From: Paracoccaceae bacterium
GTDB taxonomy: Bacteria; Pseudomonadota; Alphaproteobacteria; Rhodobacterales; Rhodobacteraceae
Direction: 5' to 3'
DNA: 13,019 nucleotides
NCBI GenBank assembly: GCA_025458985.1
Contig: JALORM010000014.1
Coordinates: 1-13,019 of the forward strand
Below are positions 1-7,767 of this stretch, one piece after another. A program made the translations under genes and the position numbers. The notes beneath the pieces were generated by a model. That model searched no databases and was not told the DNA's origin. It worked only from the letters and a program-made list of their open reading frames with translations. Numbering within the stretch: the stretch's first letter is position 1; the number at the start of each line of letters is the position of its first letter.

Positions 1-786
1 GGCCCACCGCATGGGGCTGCCGTTCTACGTCTGGACCGACCGGGTCGAATCCGACGTGGTACGCCAGTCGGCGACAAGCGGCCCGTGGCGCAAGCGGCTG
101 ATGGCGCGGCTGACGCACCGGCCCATGGCCTGGCTGGAGCACTACCTGATCCGCCGCGCCGACCTCGGGCTGTTCCACGGGCAGGAGACGTTCGACGCCT
201 ACGCGCCCTACAGCCGCAATCCGCGCGTCGTGCACGACATCCACATCCGCAAGGCAGACCACATCGATCCTGGCCGTCTGGCCGGGAAACAGGCGGCCGC
301 CGCGGGCGGCGGGCGGCTCAGGTTCGTCTACACCGGACGGGCGGACTCGATGAAGGGGCCGCACGACTGGCTGTCGGTGATGGAAAGCCTGGACGCAGCC
401 GGCATCGACTTCGAGGCGACATGGCTCGGCGATGGTGACCTGATCGAGGCGATGCGCCAGCGGATCGCGTCCGGCCCGCTGAAGGACCGGGTACGCCTTC
501 CCGGCTTCGTGCGCGACCGCGCCACCGTGCTGGAGGCGCTGCGCGCCGCCGACCTGATGGTGTTCTGCCACAAGACGGCCCGGCGGCGGTCGCGGACCTT
601 GCCCGCGACCGGGCACGGCTTGCCGACCTGATCGGGCGCGCTGCCGCCGACGGCGCAGCCTTCGACGACGAAACGGTGTTCCGCCACCGGTCCGCGCTGA
701 TCAAGGCCCACCTGCCTCGGGCCCGGCCTCCGCGCGGGACCGCATCTGATCGGGTCAGTTCCGCAGGACCTGACGCGCCACGATGA
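1..786 (+). pseudogene. GT4-like glycosyltransferase, 5'-truncated by the window and disrupted by an internal deletion/frame change
   Basis: This is the remnant of a GT-B, GT4-type glycosyltransferase, which would transfer a sugar from a nucleotide donor in the cytoplasm. The reading frame is already open at base 2, so the true start lies upstream. The visible part covers the end of the N-terminal domain (ADLGLFHGQETF) and the start of the C-terminal donor domain (FVYTGRADSMKG, WLGDGD, then AADLMVFCHKT near 548-577). The frame then runs into unrelated Arg-rich residues and stops at 629-631. From about 586 a different frame reads AVADLARDRARLADL and onward to a TGA at 784-786, which is a typical GT4 C-terminal helix. 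Compared with the related protein at 7768-9015, roughly 50 residues are missing, including the acidic donor-binding motif. I infer a deletion that also shifts the frame. The alternative is an assembly or sequencing error. The restored tail would overlap the opposing gene's end by 32 bp. Confidence 0.8.
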
Positions 787-2353
787 CCCGGCCCTCGGCG
801 TCGCGGCTTTCGTGGACCACTGGCCCGAGCCACCCGAGGTCGTCGGGATTGGCTGCGAACCTGGACAGGTTGTCGGCCATCTGGGTCGGCTCGTCGACGA
901 CGAGTTCCACCCCGTTGTCGAGGATGTAGGCGTCGATCCGGCGCGCGCGGTTGGCGGCAAGCGCCGCGTCGTTGATGACGCCGTCGAGGTTGAACAGGAC
1001 CGTGTCCGAATAGAACCCAAGAATGCCGGCATTCCAGGCTGCAGTCCGGGCGCCCGGGTGGTTCTCGGCCAGCCAGCGCGCCATGTCGCGGGCGACGTAG
1101 TGATACTTGTGCACCCGCACAGACCCGTGGCCGGCCGAATAGGCGCTGATCCCGGCCACGGTCGCGAAGCTGGCGGCCACAAGGTATACCGGCACAAGCA
1201 CGCGCCCGCCCCAGCCCGCCAGGGCGACCCTGATCCTTTCTGCGGCAAAGGCCAGCGGCACGAAGGACAGCGCCAGCGCCGGCAGGACATAGCGCGTCTC
1301 GACCCGGTGGAAGAGGCCGTAGTAGGCGAAGTGGATCGCGACATAGGCAAGCGGGATGAGCGCGAGGTACGCCCGGGGGTCGCGCCGCCCCGCAACCACG
1401 ACGGCGAGCACGCCAAGGAACAGCAGAACCACAAGCCCCGAGGCAACCAGCATCCCGCGGCCCTCGGGCGAGATGACGGGATAAAGCCCGAAGAGGTTCG
1501 CGAAGTCCGTCGCCCACCAGACGAAGGACCAGATCTGGCCGATGAGCATCTCGCGCATCTGCGCAAGGTTGCCGTAGTCGTAGCCGACGCCGGTCAGCAG
1601 CTTGACCGCCTCGCGGCTGTTGGGCAGGAGCGTGCCGGACACGGCGAGGCTGAAGGGAAACCACAGCGATACGACGGCGGCAGTCGCGAGCCCCATCGCC
1701 AGCCCCAGCAGGACCCGGCGCTGCACGGTCACGTCCGGGGCGTAGCGGGGGCTGAACACGATCACGAGGCCTGCAAGCCCGGCCAGAAGCATCAGGTCGA
1801 ACCGGCTGAGCGCGGCGATGCCCGCGAGGATGCCGAGGACGGCAGCGTTGCCGGCCGTCGGGCGGGCGGGCCAGGTCATCAGCCGATCCACGACGACCAG
1901 CGCCATGGTAGTGGCCAGCGCCGTCTCGAGGCCGCAGAGGTTGTTCGCCAGCGTCCGCCAGTTGAGGAGGTAGAGCGCCGTCAGCGCCAGCGCGACCGCA
2001 GGCGACGCCACGCGCCGCATCATCCGCAGGAGAAGATAGCCTTGCGCCGCGTGCAGGGCGGCCGCGACGGTCAGCGCCGCGTGGACCAGCATGTCACCCG
2101 AGAACACCAGTGCAAGCGCGGTCGTGATCGCCATCCACAGGGGGTGGTAGCCGTTCGTCGACGTCACCCCGTCGAAGGACGAGCCATTCCCGGCCGCAAG
2201 GTTCTCGGCGACGTTCAGGTAGTAGAACATGTCGTCGTAGATGAACCGGCCGATCGTGTGGTCCACGGGGCTCCACGCAAGGATCAGGGCGCAAAGGAAT
2301 CCGGCAAGGACAAGGGCGGTCCCGAGGGAACCCGGGCGTGTCTCGGAAGTCAT
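755..2353 (-). CDS. Polytopic GT-C-type membrane glycosyltransferase-like protein
   Basis: The product is a 532-residue integral membrane protein with roughly 11-13 hydrophobic segments between residues 11 and 403, followed by a soluble C-terminal part of about 130 residues. The first extracytoplasmic loop carries an acidic pair (IYDDMFYYLNVAENL, D40-D41), then TNGYHPLW (66-73) and GLETAL (141-146). This layout is typical of GT-C enzymes (GT39/ArnT/PMT-like) that use polyprenyl-phosphate sugars on the periplasmic side. ETRYVLP (352-358) and a C-terminal NAGILGFYS segment also fit such proteins. I chose ATG at 2353 because hydrophobic sequence begins soon after it; the open frame continues upstream but reads as low-complexity antisense of the neighbouring gene. 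The ribosome site is weak. Function would be late glycosylation of a lipid-linked glycan or protein. Substrate is unknown, and a non-catalytic relative is possible. Confidence 0.85.
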   Translation of the reverse strand: MTSETRPGSLGTALVLAGFLCALILAWSPVDHTIGRFIYDDMFYYLNVAENLAAGNGSSFDGVTSTNGYHPLWMAITTALALVFSGDMLVHAALTVAAALHAAQGYLLLRMMRRVASPAVALALTALYLLNWRTLANNLCGLETALATTMALVVVDRLMTWPARPTAGNAAVLGILAGIAALSRFDLMLLAGLAGLVIVFSPRYAPDVTVQRRVLLGLAMGLATAAVVSLWFPFSLAVSGTLLPNSREAVKLLTGVGYDYGNLAQMREMLIGQIWSFVWWATDFANLFGLYPVISPEGRGMLVASGLVVLLFLGVLAVVVAGRRDPRAYLALIPLAYVAIHFAYYGLFHRVETRYVLPALALSFVPLAFAAERIRVALAGWGGRVLVPVYLVAASFATVAGISAYSAGHGSVRVHKYHYVARDMARWLAENHPGARTAAWNAGILGFYSDTVLFNLDGVINDAALAANRARRIDAYILDNGVELVVDEPTQMADNLSRFAANPDDLGWLGPVVHESRDAEGRVIVARQVLRN

Positions 2354-2508
2354 TCCAGCAAATCCGCGCAGTTCAATGCCCCGCCCCGGGGCGACGCTAG
2401 CAGCAAGGCCCTTGCAGGTAAAGCTGGGCCTCGAGTCCGGCCCCGGCAGCCGAGGCCGAAGGCGCGACGGGGCTTCCGGGTCCGACACGGGGCTGCTACG
2501 GATGCGCC

Positions 2509-2538
2509 TTAAAAACCGCACAGAACCGGATTTTTCTG
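2509..2538. promoter_or_regulatory. AT-rich inverted repeats in the divergent spacer
   Basis: The 273-bp spacer between the divergent genes (2354-2626) is GC-rich except for this patch. It holds AAAAACCG (2511-2518) facing CGGATTTTT (2527-2535), with one bulged base, and nested within it CAGAA (2521-2525) facing TTCTG (2534-2538). Either could be a regulator site or melt-prone promoter DNA for one or both flanking genes. I see no clear -35/-10 pair on either strand and nothing else recognisable in the rest of the spacer. A weak hairpin terminator is the other reading, but its position between two divergent starts argues against that. Confidence 0.3.
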
Positions 2539-2614
2539 CTGCATGCCCGCGAACCGGGCGGCAAGGCCGGACCCCGGGGCGCAGTGGCCGCCGCCTCTGG
2601 GTCAGACGCGACAG

Positions 2615-2620
2615 AAGGAG
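2615..2620 (+). promoter_or_regulatory. Ribosome binding site deciding the GTG start at 2627
   Basis: AAGGAG lies 6 nt before the GTG at 2627. An in-frame ATG exists at 2543, but it lacks such a site and would add a Pro/Arg-rich N-terminus unlike the family, so the GTG is preferred. Confidence 0.75.
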
Positions 2621-2626
2621 CTGCAG

Positions 2627-3898
2627 GTGACCGAAGCCGCAAGCGTCGCCCCGGATCGCGCCAGCCCCGGCGTGCCGGGATCGCCGGCTGGCGGGCTGGC
2701 AGTCGCCTACCTCGTCAACCAGTACCCGAAGGTCAGCCACACCTTCATCCGCCGCGAGATCCTTGCGCTGGAGCGCCGGGGCGTGGCGGTGCACCGGTTC
2801 GCGATCCGCGGCTGGGATGCCGAGGTCGTCGACCCCGTGGACCGCGCCGAACGCGACCGCACCCGCTATGTCCTGAAGGACGGCCTCGGCCCCCTTGCAG
2901 TGGCGGTGGCCCGCGTCTTCGCGCGCAGCCCCGGGACGGCCCTTTCGGCGCTGCGCGCGGCGCTGGCGATGTCGCGTCGGTCGGTCAGGCCCTGGCCCTA
3001 TCACCTCGTCTGGTTCGCCCATGCCTGCCGGTTGCGGCTCTGGCTGCAAGGCACGGGCGTCACGCACCTGCACGCGCACTTCGGCACCAACTCGGCCGAC
3101 GTCGCGCACCTGCTGCGTCTGCTCGGCGGTCCGCCCTACAGCTTCACCGTGCACGGCGCCGACGAATCCGACAATGCCCGCGTGCTGTCCTTCCCCCGCA
3201 AGGTTGCGGCCGCGCGCTTCGTGGTGACGGTGTCGCGCTACACCCGCGCGCAGATGATGCGCCAGTTGCCCTCGCGCGACTGGCCGAAGCTGCAGGTCGT
3301 CCACTGCGGACTGGAAGCGGACTTCTTCGCCTCCGAACCGCCGCCGCAGACGGACCGGCCGATGCTTCTGTGCATCGGGCGGCTCTGCGTCGAGAAAGGC
3401 CACGGCACGCTGCTTGACGCGGTCGCCGCGCTGGGGCGGCCCGGGGTGCGCGTCGTGCTGGCCGGCGATGGCGAGCTGAGGCCCGAGATCGAGGCGAAGA
3501 TCGCCGGTCTCGGCCTCGGCGCCCAGGTCCGCATCACCGGATGGATCGACAGCGCCGAGGTACGGCGCCTGATCCGCGAGGCGACGGCCGTGGTACAGCC
3601 CAGCCTGATGGAGGGGCTGCCTGTCGTGCTGATGGAGGCGATGGCCCAGGGCCGCCCCGTGGTCTCGACCTTCATCGCCGGCATTCCAGAACTGGTGGAA
3701 CAGGGGCGGACCGGTTGGCTGGTGCCCGCAGGCGACGCCGAGGCACTGGCGCGCGCGCTGGCCGAGGTGCTCGACACCGCTGCCGGGCGCCTGGACGAGA
3801 TGGGCCGTGCCGGCATCGCCCGGGCGCGCGCCCGCCATCACATCGACACGGAGGCAGAACGCCTGGCTGCCCTCTTCGCGCACGGAGACACCCCGTGA
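2627..3898 (+). CDS. GT4 family glycosyltransferase (WcaL/AmsK-like)
   Basis: The product is a 423-residue GT-B fold, retaining GT4 glycosyltransferase that should add one sugar to a lipid-linked exopolysaccharide intermediate at the cytoplasmic face. After a Pro/Ala-rich leader, the acceptor domain begins with YPKVSHTFIRREI (33-45), the pattern seen in WcaL-like colanic-acid transferases. HLHAHFGTN (148-155) and TVHGADE (174-180) follow. The donor domain holds GRLCVEKG (251-258) and the full E-x7-E motif EGLPVVLME (E329, E337). Length is normal for the family. The start is GTG with AAGGAG 6 nt upstream. Its stop overlaps the GTG of the downstream deacetylase in a GTGA, so the two are translationally coupled, which suggests that the sugar it adds is the one then deacetylated. 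Donor and linkage cannot be read from sequence. Confidence 0.92.
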   Translation: MTEAASVAPDRASPGVPGSPAGGLAVAYLVNQYPKVSHTFIRREILALERRGVAVHRFAIRGWDAEVVDPVDRAERDRTRYVLKDGLGPLAVAVARVFARSPGTALSALRAALAMSRRSVRPWPYHLVWFAHACRLRLWLQGTGVTHLHAHFGTNSADVAHLLRLLGGPPYSFTVHGADESDNARVLSFPRKVAAARFVVTVSRYTRAQMMRQLPSRDWPKLQVVHCGLEADFFASEPPPQTDRPMLLCIGRLCVEKGHGTLLDAVAALGRPGVRVVLAGDGELRPEIEAKIAGLGLGAQVRITGWIDSAEVRRLIREATAVVQPSLMEGLPVVLMEAMAQGRPVVSTFIAGIPELVEQGRTGWLVPAGDAEALARALAEVLDTAAGRLDEMGRAGIARARARHHIDTEAERLAALFAHGDTP

Positions 3899-4875
3899 CC
3901 GCCGCGCTGAAGCGGACCGCCCGCGCCGTCCTCGGGGCGCGCCCGGTACAGTCGCTTCTGTCCGCCGCGGCACACCGGGGGGACCCGGTGACGGTGCTCT
4001 GCTACCACACGCTGTCAGCCGACGACGGCGGCCCCGACGCCTGGACCGCGCTCAGGGTTTCGGACTTCCGCAGCCATCTGGCCATCCTGCGCGAGTCCTA
4101 CAACATCGTCTCGCTCGACGAGGTGTTCGCCGCCGGGCCCGGCCGCCCTTCCGGCGGCCGTCCCCGTGCGGTGCTGACCTTCGACGACGGCGAAGCCGGA
4201 CTTCACCGCCACCTCCTGCCCCTGCTCACGGCCGAACGTGTCCCGGTCCTGGTCTACATTGCCACCGCGCAGATCGAAACCGGACGTCCTTACTGGTTCG
4301 ACCGCGTCATGGGTGCGCTCGGCGAGGGCGCCCGCGAGGTCGCGCTGCCGCATCTGGGGCACTGGTCTCTCACCGCGGCGCCCGGCGCCGCACGCTGGGT
4401 GGTCCTGGGCGACCTGCTCGAGACGCTGAAGCGCATGCACCCGATCGATCGGGAAGAGCTCGCCGACCGGATCGCGGCCGACAACCCCCCGCCGCCCGGC
4501 CGCCCACCGCTTGGGCCGATGACGGCCGAAGAACTGGCCGAGCTGGCCGCGAACCCCTGGGTGACCATCGGCGCCCACAGCGATTGCCACAACCTTCTCG
4601 ACCAGCTTCCCGAGGACGAGGCGGTGGCAAGCATGGACCGGTCCCGCCGGCTTCTGCGCGACTGGACCGGACAGGAGGTCGCGCATTTCGCCTGGCCGAA
4701 CGGCAACCACAGCGCCGCGCTTCGCAAGGCGGCGGCGCGGATGGGCTTCCGCACGGCAGCGGCGCTGGACAACCGGCTCTGGCGTCGCGGTGCGGACCTC
4801 TACGCGCTGCCGCGGCTTGCCATCGGCCGCTACGACGACGCAGCGCGGTTCCGCCTGCGGCTGGTCGGGGTGTGA
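3895..4875 (+). CDS. NodB-type polysaccharide deacetylase (CE4)
   Basis: The product is a 326-residue carbohydrate esterase 4 family protein that would hydrolyse N-acetyl (or O-acetyl) groups from a sugar using a divalent metal. Motif 1 is TFDDGE, with the catalytic base and metal ligand at D97-D98. Motif 2 is HSDCH, with metal ligands H228 and H232. Motif 3 is FAWPNG (265-270). A helical insertion of about 90 residues, beginning YWFDRVMG (133-140), separates motifs 1 and 2, as in many NodB-like proteins of polysaccharide loci. VLCYHTL (34-40) is the usual entry strand. No signal peptide is visible, so it probably acts in the cytoplasm like NodB, on a lipid-linked intermediate. Start is the GTG that overlaps the stop of the preceding GT4. 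The gene ends 4 bp from the tail of the opposing WecG-like gene. Confidence 0.92.
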   Translation: MTAALKRTARAVLGARPVQSLLSAAAHRGDPVTVLCYHTLSADDGGPDAWTALRVSDFRSHLAILRESYNIVSLDEVFAAGPGRPSGGRPRAVLTFDDGEAGLHRHLLPLLTAERVPVLVYIATAQIETGRPYWFDRVMGALGEGAREVALPHLGHWSLTAAPGAARWVVLGDLLETLKRMHPIDREELADRIAADNPPPPGRPPLGPMTAEELAELAANPWVTIGAHSDCHNLLDQLPEDEAVASMDRSRRLLRDWTGQEVAHFAWPNGNHSAALRKAAARMGFRTAAALDNRLWRRGADLYALPRLAIGRYDDAARFRLRLVGV

Positions 4876-4879
4876 GGGG

Positions 4880-5677
4880 TCAGGTGCGGCCTCGGCCCTC
4901 GCGCCGCGCCGCGAGCGTCAGTCCGGGCAGGACCAGCGCACAGTCCAGATAGCGCCGCGCCAGTCGCCGCGGATCCGACAGCATCCGCCACAGCCACTCC
5001 ATCGCGATCCGGCGGACCCAGGCCGGGGCACGCTTCTGACGGCCTGCCACGAAATCGAGCCCGGCCCCGATCGACACGAACCCCAGGCCCGGATGCCGCG
5101 CAAGGCCCCGGACGGCCAGGATCTCCTGCTTGGGGGCGCCCAGCGCCAGAAGGCAAAGCCGGGCGCCCGAGGCCGCGACCGCGTCCAGCATCGCGTCGGC
5201 GGCGGCACTGGCGGGATCGAACCCCATCGGCGGTGCAAGGCAGGCCGCGACGGTCAGGCCCGGATGGTCGGCCTCAAGCCGCTCGGCCGCCGCCCGCAGC
5301 GCGGGTTCGGTCGAGCCCAGCAGCGCAAGCGACACCCCCTTGGCAGCCGCCAGCGCCGCAAGCGGCGCGATCAGTTCCGACCCCGGCACCAGCGCCACCT
5401 GACGCCGCCCGGACAGGCGCGCCAGCCAGACGACCGGGTTGCCGTCGGCGACCACATGGGTCTGGGCCAGGTAGGCGCGCCGGAACGCGGCATCGCGGCG
5501 AAGCTTCACGATATGGTCGAGGTTGAGGGTGGCGACCGCAAACCCTTCGCCACGGTCCAGCGCAGCAGAGAGGCCCTGAAGCAGGGCGGCCTGCGTCGGG
5601 ACGCCGACAAGTCCCAGCACGGCCGGGCCGGCAAGGTCGTCCGCGTCCCGGTCGGGATGTGCGGTCAGGGTCTCCAC
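4880..5677 (-). CDS. WecG/TagA/CpsF family glycosyltransferase (GT26)
   Basis: The product is a 265-residue inverting GT26 enzyme. Relatives (WecG, TagA) add N-acetylmannosamine-type sugars to a polyprenyl-diphosphate-linked first sugar at the membrane. Visible family features are ATLNLDHIVKL (49-59), VVADGNPVVWLAR (75-87) containing the conserved Asp (D78) that serves as catalytic base in TagA, GAPKQE (180-185) with the conserved Gln (Q184), and the C-terminal GAGLDFVAGRQKRAPAWVRR run (205-224) followed by MEWLWRML. This Arg-rich appendage contacts the membrane and substrate in TagA. I chose GTG at 5677 because AGGAG precedes it by 6 nt; the frame extends further upstream but without family-like sequence. 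It implies the repeat unit is built on an undecaprenyl-diphosphate sugar whose initiating transferase is outside this window. The exact donor is unknown. Confidence 0.93.
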   Translation of the reverse strand: METLTAHPDRDADDLAGPAVLGLVGVPTQAALLQGLSAALDRGEGFAVATLNLDHIVKLRRDAAFRRAYLAQTHVVADGNPVVWLARLSGRRQVALVPGSELIAPLAALAAAKGVSLALLGSTEPALRAAAERLEADHPGLTVAACLAPPMGFDPASAAADAMLDAVAASGARLCLLALGAPKQEILAVRGLARHPGLGFVSIGAGLDFVAGRQKRAPAWVRRIAMEWLWRMLSDPRRLARRYLDCALVLPGLTLAARREGRGRT

Positions 5678-5683
5678 GGCATG

Positions 5684-5688
5684 CTCCT
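5684..5688 (-). promoter_or_regulatory. Ribosome binding site deciding the GTG start at 5677
   Basis: Reading the minus strand, AGGAG lies 6 nt before the GTG start of the WecG-like gene. It favours this start over upstream in-frame codons that would run through the divergent spacer into the GT2 gene. Confidence 0.7.
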
Positions 5689-5783
5689 GCCTCTCCGACG
5701 GGGCACGATTGATCAAGCCGGTCGCCCTTGTCCAGACCGCGCGCATGCCTATGCTGCCGCGATCATCCACGGCGAGCCTTCCG

Positions 5784-6629
5784 ATGACCTCTTCTGCCCC
5801 GGCCCTCAGCGTGATCGTCGCGGCCCGGAACGAAGCGGCGATGATCGGGCGGTGTCTCGGCGCGCTTCTGGAGCAGGACGAGCCGCCGGGCGGCCCGGTC
5901 GAGGCGATCGTCGTCGCCAATGCCTGTACCGACGACACGGCCGCGCGCGCCCGCCAGACCGCGCCCGCCTTTGCCGCGCGTGGCTGGCGGCTTGAGGTGA
6001 TCGAGCTGGCCGAGGGCGGCAAGCTCGGCGCGATTGCGGCCGGCGAGGCGGCGGCCGGCGGGCAGGCGCTGGTCTATCTCGATGCCGATGTCGTCTGCGA
6101 CCCGCCGCTGCTCGCGCAGCTTGCCCGGGCCCTCGCGACCGGGGCACCGCGATACGCCACGGGCCGGCTGTCGGTCGCACCCGCCCGATCCGCTTTCACG
6201 CGGGCCTATGCGCGGGTCTGGACCCGGCTTCCCTTCGTCGAGGGCGGCGCAGTCGGCGCGGGGCTTTTCGCGCTGAACCGGGCCGGCCGCGCCCGCTGGC
6301 GCGCCTGGCCTGCGATCATCTCGGACGACACCTTCGCGCGGCTGCACTTCGCCGCAGACGAACGGATCGAGGTTCCCGCGCGCTACCACTGGCCGATGGT
6401 CGAGGGGGTCGCAAACCTCGTCCGGGTGCGGCGCCGGCAGGATGCCGGCGTGGCCGAGATTGCCCGGCTCTATCCGGCGCTGATGGCAAACGAAGGCAAG
6501 GCGCCGGTGACGAAGCGCCTGCTCGCACAACTGGCGGCAAGCGATCCCATCGGCCTTGCGGCCTATCTGGCCGTCCATGTGGCCGTCCGCCTGAAGCCCA
6601 AGACCGCCGAATGGACGCGCGGCCGCTAG
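5784..6629 (+). CDS. GT2 family glycosyltransferase
   Basis: The product is a 281-residue GT-A fold, inverting GT2 transferase. It opens with LSVIVAARNEAAMI (8-21), the nucleotide-binding strand of the family. It continues with VVANACTDDT (43-52), GGKLGAIAAG (78-87), the metal-binding DxD as YLDADVV (D100, D102) and ISDDTFARL (D181-D182), where the acceptor-activating acidic pair is expected. RRRQ (216-219) sits where related enzymes carry a Gln/Arg motif. I chose ATG at 5784 because the fold starts a few residues later; earlier in-frame starts (TTG 5709, ATG 5745, ATG 5751) are possible. The ribosome site is weak for all of them. It is divergent from the WecG-like gene across a 106-bp spacer in which I see no convincing promoter. 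No membrane segments are evident except a mildly hydrophobic stretch near 255-270. Donor and acceptor are unknown. Confidence 0.9.
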   Translation: MTSSAPALSVIVAARNEAAMIGRCLGALLEQDEPPGGPVEAIVVANACTDDTAARARQTAPAFAARGWRLEVIELAEGGKLGAIAAGEAAAGGQALVYLDADVVCDPPLLAQLARALATGAPRYATGRLSVAPARSAFTRAYARVWTRLPFVEGGAVGAGLFALNRAGRARWRAWPAIISDDTFARLHFAADERIEVPARYHWPMVEGVANLVRVRRRQDAGVAEIARLYPALMANEGKAPVTKRLLAQLAASDPIGLAAYLAVHVAVRLKPKTAEWTRGR

Positions 6630-6639
6630 ATCGCGGCCG
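6620..6639 (+). terminator. GC-rich hairpin over the stop codon of the GT2 gene
   Basis: CGGCCGC (6620-6626) and GCGGCCG (6633-6639) form a perfect 7-bp stem with a 6-nt loop that contains the TAG stop. It lies between two convergent genes, where a terminator is expected. There is no following T-run, so intrinsic termination is doubtful. Confidence 0.3.
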
Positions 6640-6692
6640 GAGCGGGCATCCCGGAGAGCCCGAGGGGTTGGCCGCCCGTGTCGGCCGGGCAC

Positions 6693-7580
6693 CTAGCCGC
6701 CCGGCTTGCGCGCCCGAAAGCAGGTCTCGGTCCCGACGCTGGGCGTCTCGGCCGCGGGCACCAGGCCGGCTGCGGCAATCAACCGGCGCATCGACCCCCG
6801 GCTGGGATACACCGGATAGGCAGTCGTCCACTTGCTGGGTCTGACGAGGATCCGCCGCCCGAGGGTCATGTAGCCAAGGGTGTTGGCCACCGTGACCACG
6901 TAGCTCTTGGCCCCCGACAGGCCGTTCTGCCCGAGTAGCCAGCCCGAGCAGAGCCGCGAGAAGCTGCCCAGCGTGCCGCCGATCACCACCATCTGTCCGC
7001 CCGGCCGCAGCACGCGCGCAATCTGGGCCAGGGCCGGGGCGACGTCGAAGTACTGATGCGCCGAGACGCAAAGGACGGTGTCGAAGCGGGCATCCTCGAA
7101 GGGCAGCTGTTCGGCCGCGCCGGGCTCGGCCAGGATCGGCCCGAGCCCCTCGGCCTCGGCGAGGATCGCACCCATCTGGCGGTAGGCCTCGACCGGTTCG
7201 AGGCCGACCACCTCGGCGGCCCGTCCCGACATCGCCATCGACATCAGGTTGATCCCGCTGCCGCTGCCGATCTCCAGCACCGAACGCCCGTCGATCGCTT
7301 CGGCGACAAGGCCCGGCAGATGGTCCGCGAAGGGCAGGCGCCGGTCCCGCTCCAGCCAGAAGACATACTCCCGGCAGGCATCGGCGACGAACCACCCGGT
7401 CTCGGTCAGCTCGCGCGTGCCGGGCCGGGCAAGGCCCAGCCCCTCGGCCAGCGCCTGCGCCTCGCCTGCCCCGCCCGGCCGGTGGAACTGGAGATCGCTC
7501 ATGTGGCGCGCGAATGCCGCTACGTCCGTGGAAAGCAATGCTTCCCTCAGCCGCCCGAACTCCGCGGGGTCCAGCTTCAT
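6693..7580 (-). CDS. Class I SAM-dependent methyltransferase
   Basis: The product is a 295-residue protein with a Rossmann-type methyltransferase core. Motif I is VLEIGSGSGIN (101-111), which binds S-adenosylmethionine. The acidic residue ending strand 2 is in VVGLEP (E128). ARFDTVLCVSAHQYF (164-178) is the strand 4 region, and LRPGGQMVVIGG (191-202) is the common post-motif loop and strand. The N-terminal 100 residues and the 205-265 region are less typical and could shape the substrate pocket. I chose ATG at 7580 because GAGGTG lies about 6 nt upstream; a longer in-frame start at 7616 lacks this. Position in the locus suggests O- or N-methylation of a sugar or of a chain end, but small-molecule or lipid substrates are equally possible. 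It is convergent with the GT2 gene and divergent from the second GT4. Confidence 0.88.
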   Translation of the reverse strand: MKLDPAEFGRLREALLSTDVAAFARHMSDLQFHRPGGAGEAQALAEGLGLARPGTRELTETGWFVADACREYVFWLERDRRLPFADHLPGLVAEAIDGRSVLEIGSGSGINLMSMAMSGRAAEVVGLEPVEAYRQMGAILAEAEGLGPILAEPGAAEQLPFEDARFDTVLCVSAHQYFDVAPALAQIARVLRPGGQMVVIGGTLGSFSRLCSGWLLGQNGLSGAKSYVVTVANTLGYMTLGRRILVRPSKWTTAYPVYPSRGSMRRLIAAAGLVPAAETPSVGTETCFRARKPGG

Positions 7581-7635
7581 CCAGCACCTCGACGGCACGG
7601 GCGACGCGGCCCGCACAAAGAAACTGCAATCAATC

Positions 7636-7663
7636 TTGAAAAGCTAGGCGATCCCCATAGGCT
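7636..7663 (+). promoter_or_regulatory. Weak candidate promoter for the second GT4-deacetylase pair
   Basis: The 187-bp divergent spacer 7581-7767 contains one AT-richer island around 7615-7660. In it TTGAAA (7636-7641) is followed after 16 nt by TAGGCT (7658-7663), a fair -35 with a poor -10. It could serve the + strand genes. The same island may hold the methyltransferase promoter, but I could not pick one. The rest of the spacer is GC-rich and featureless. Confidence 0.2.
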
Positions 7664-7767
7664 GAGGCAAGGCCGAACGCGGGTGGGGGCACGCGGCAGG
7701 CGGGGGAGAGGGGACTGACCGGAAGGGACAGCTGCTGGCGTGCGGACCGCCGTCGCGGGATGGCGGT

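Noticed and set aside
318..1664. Minus-strand open frames of 412 and 448 residues overlapping the GT-C gene
   Set aside because: Both are Arg/Ala/Pro-rich shadows in other frames of the same strand and have no recognisable motif.
812..2512. Long + strand open frame opposite the GT-C-like gene
   Set aside because: The translation is rich in Arg, Gly, Asp and Gln, has no domain, and mirrors the codons of the clear membrane protein on the other strand.
2354..3973. Upstream extension of the minus-strand GT-C gene frame
   Set aside because: It is simply free of stops because of high GC. It runs antisense to the well-supported GT4 and lacks family-like sequence.
5709..5716. Palindrome TTGATCAA in the WecG/GT2 divergent spacer as an FNR-type site
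   Set aside because: The FNR box needs TTGAT and ATCAA separated by four bases; here the halves are fused, and an 8-bp palindrome is expected by chance.
4790..5995. 401-residue + strand open frame opposite the WecG-like gene
   Set aside because: It is an antisense shadow of a gene whose family motifs are complete, with a basic, low-complexity translation.
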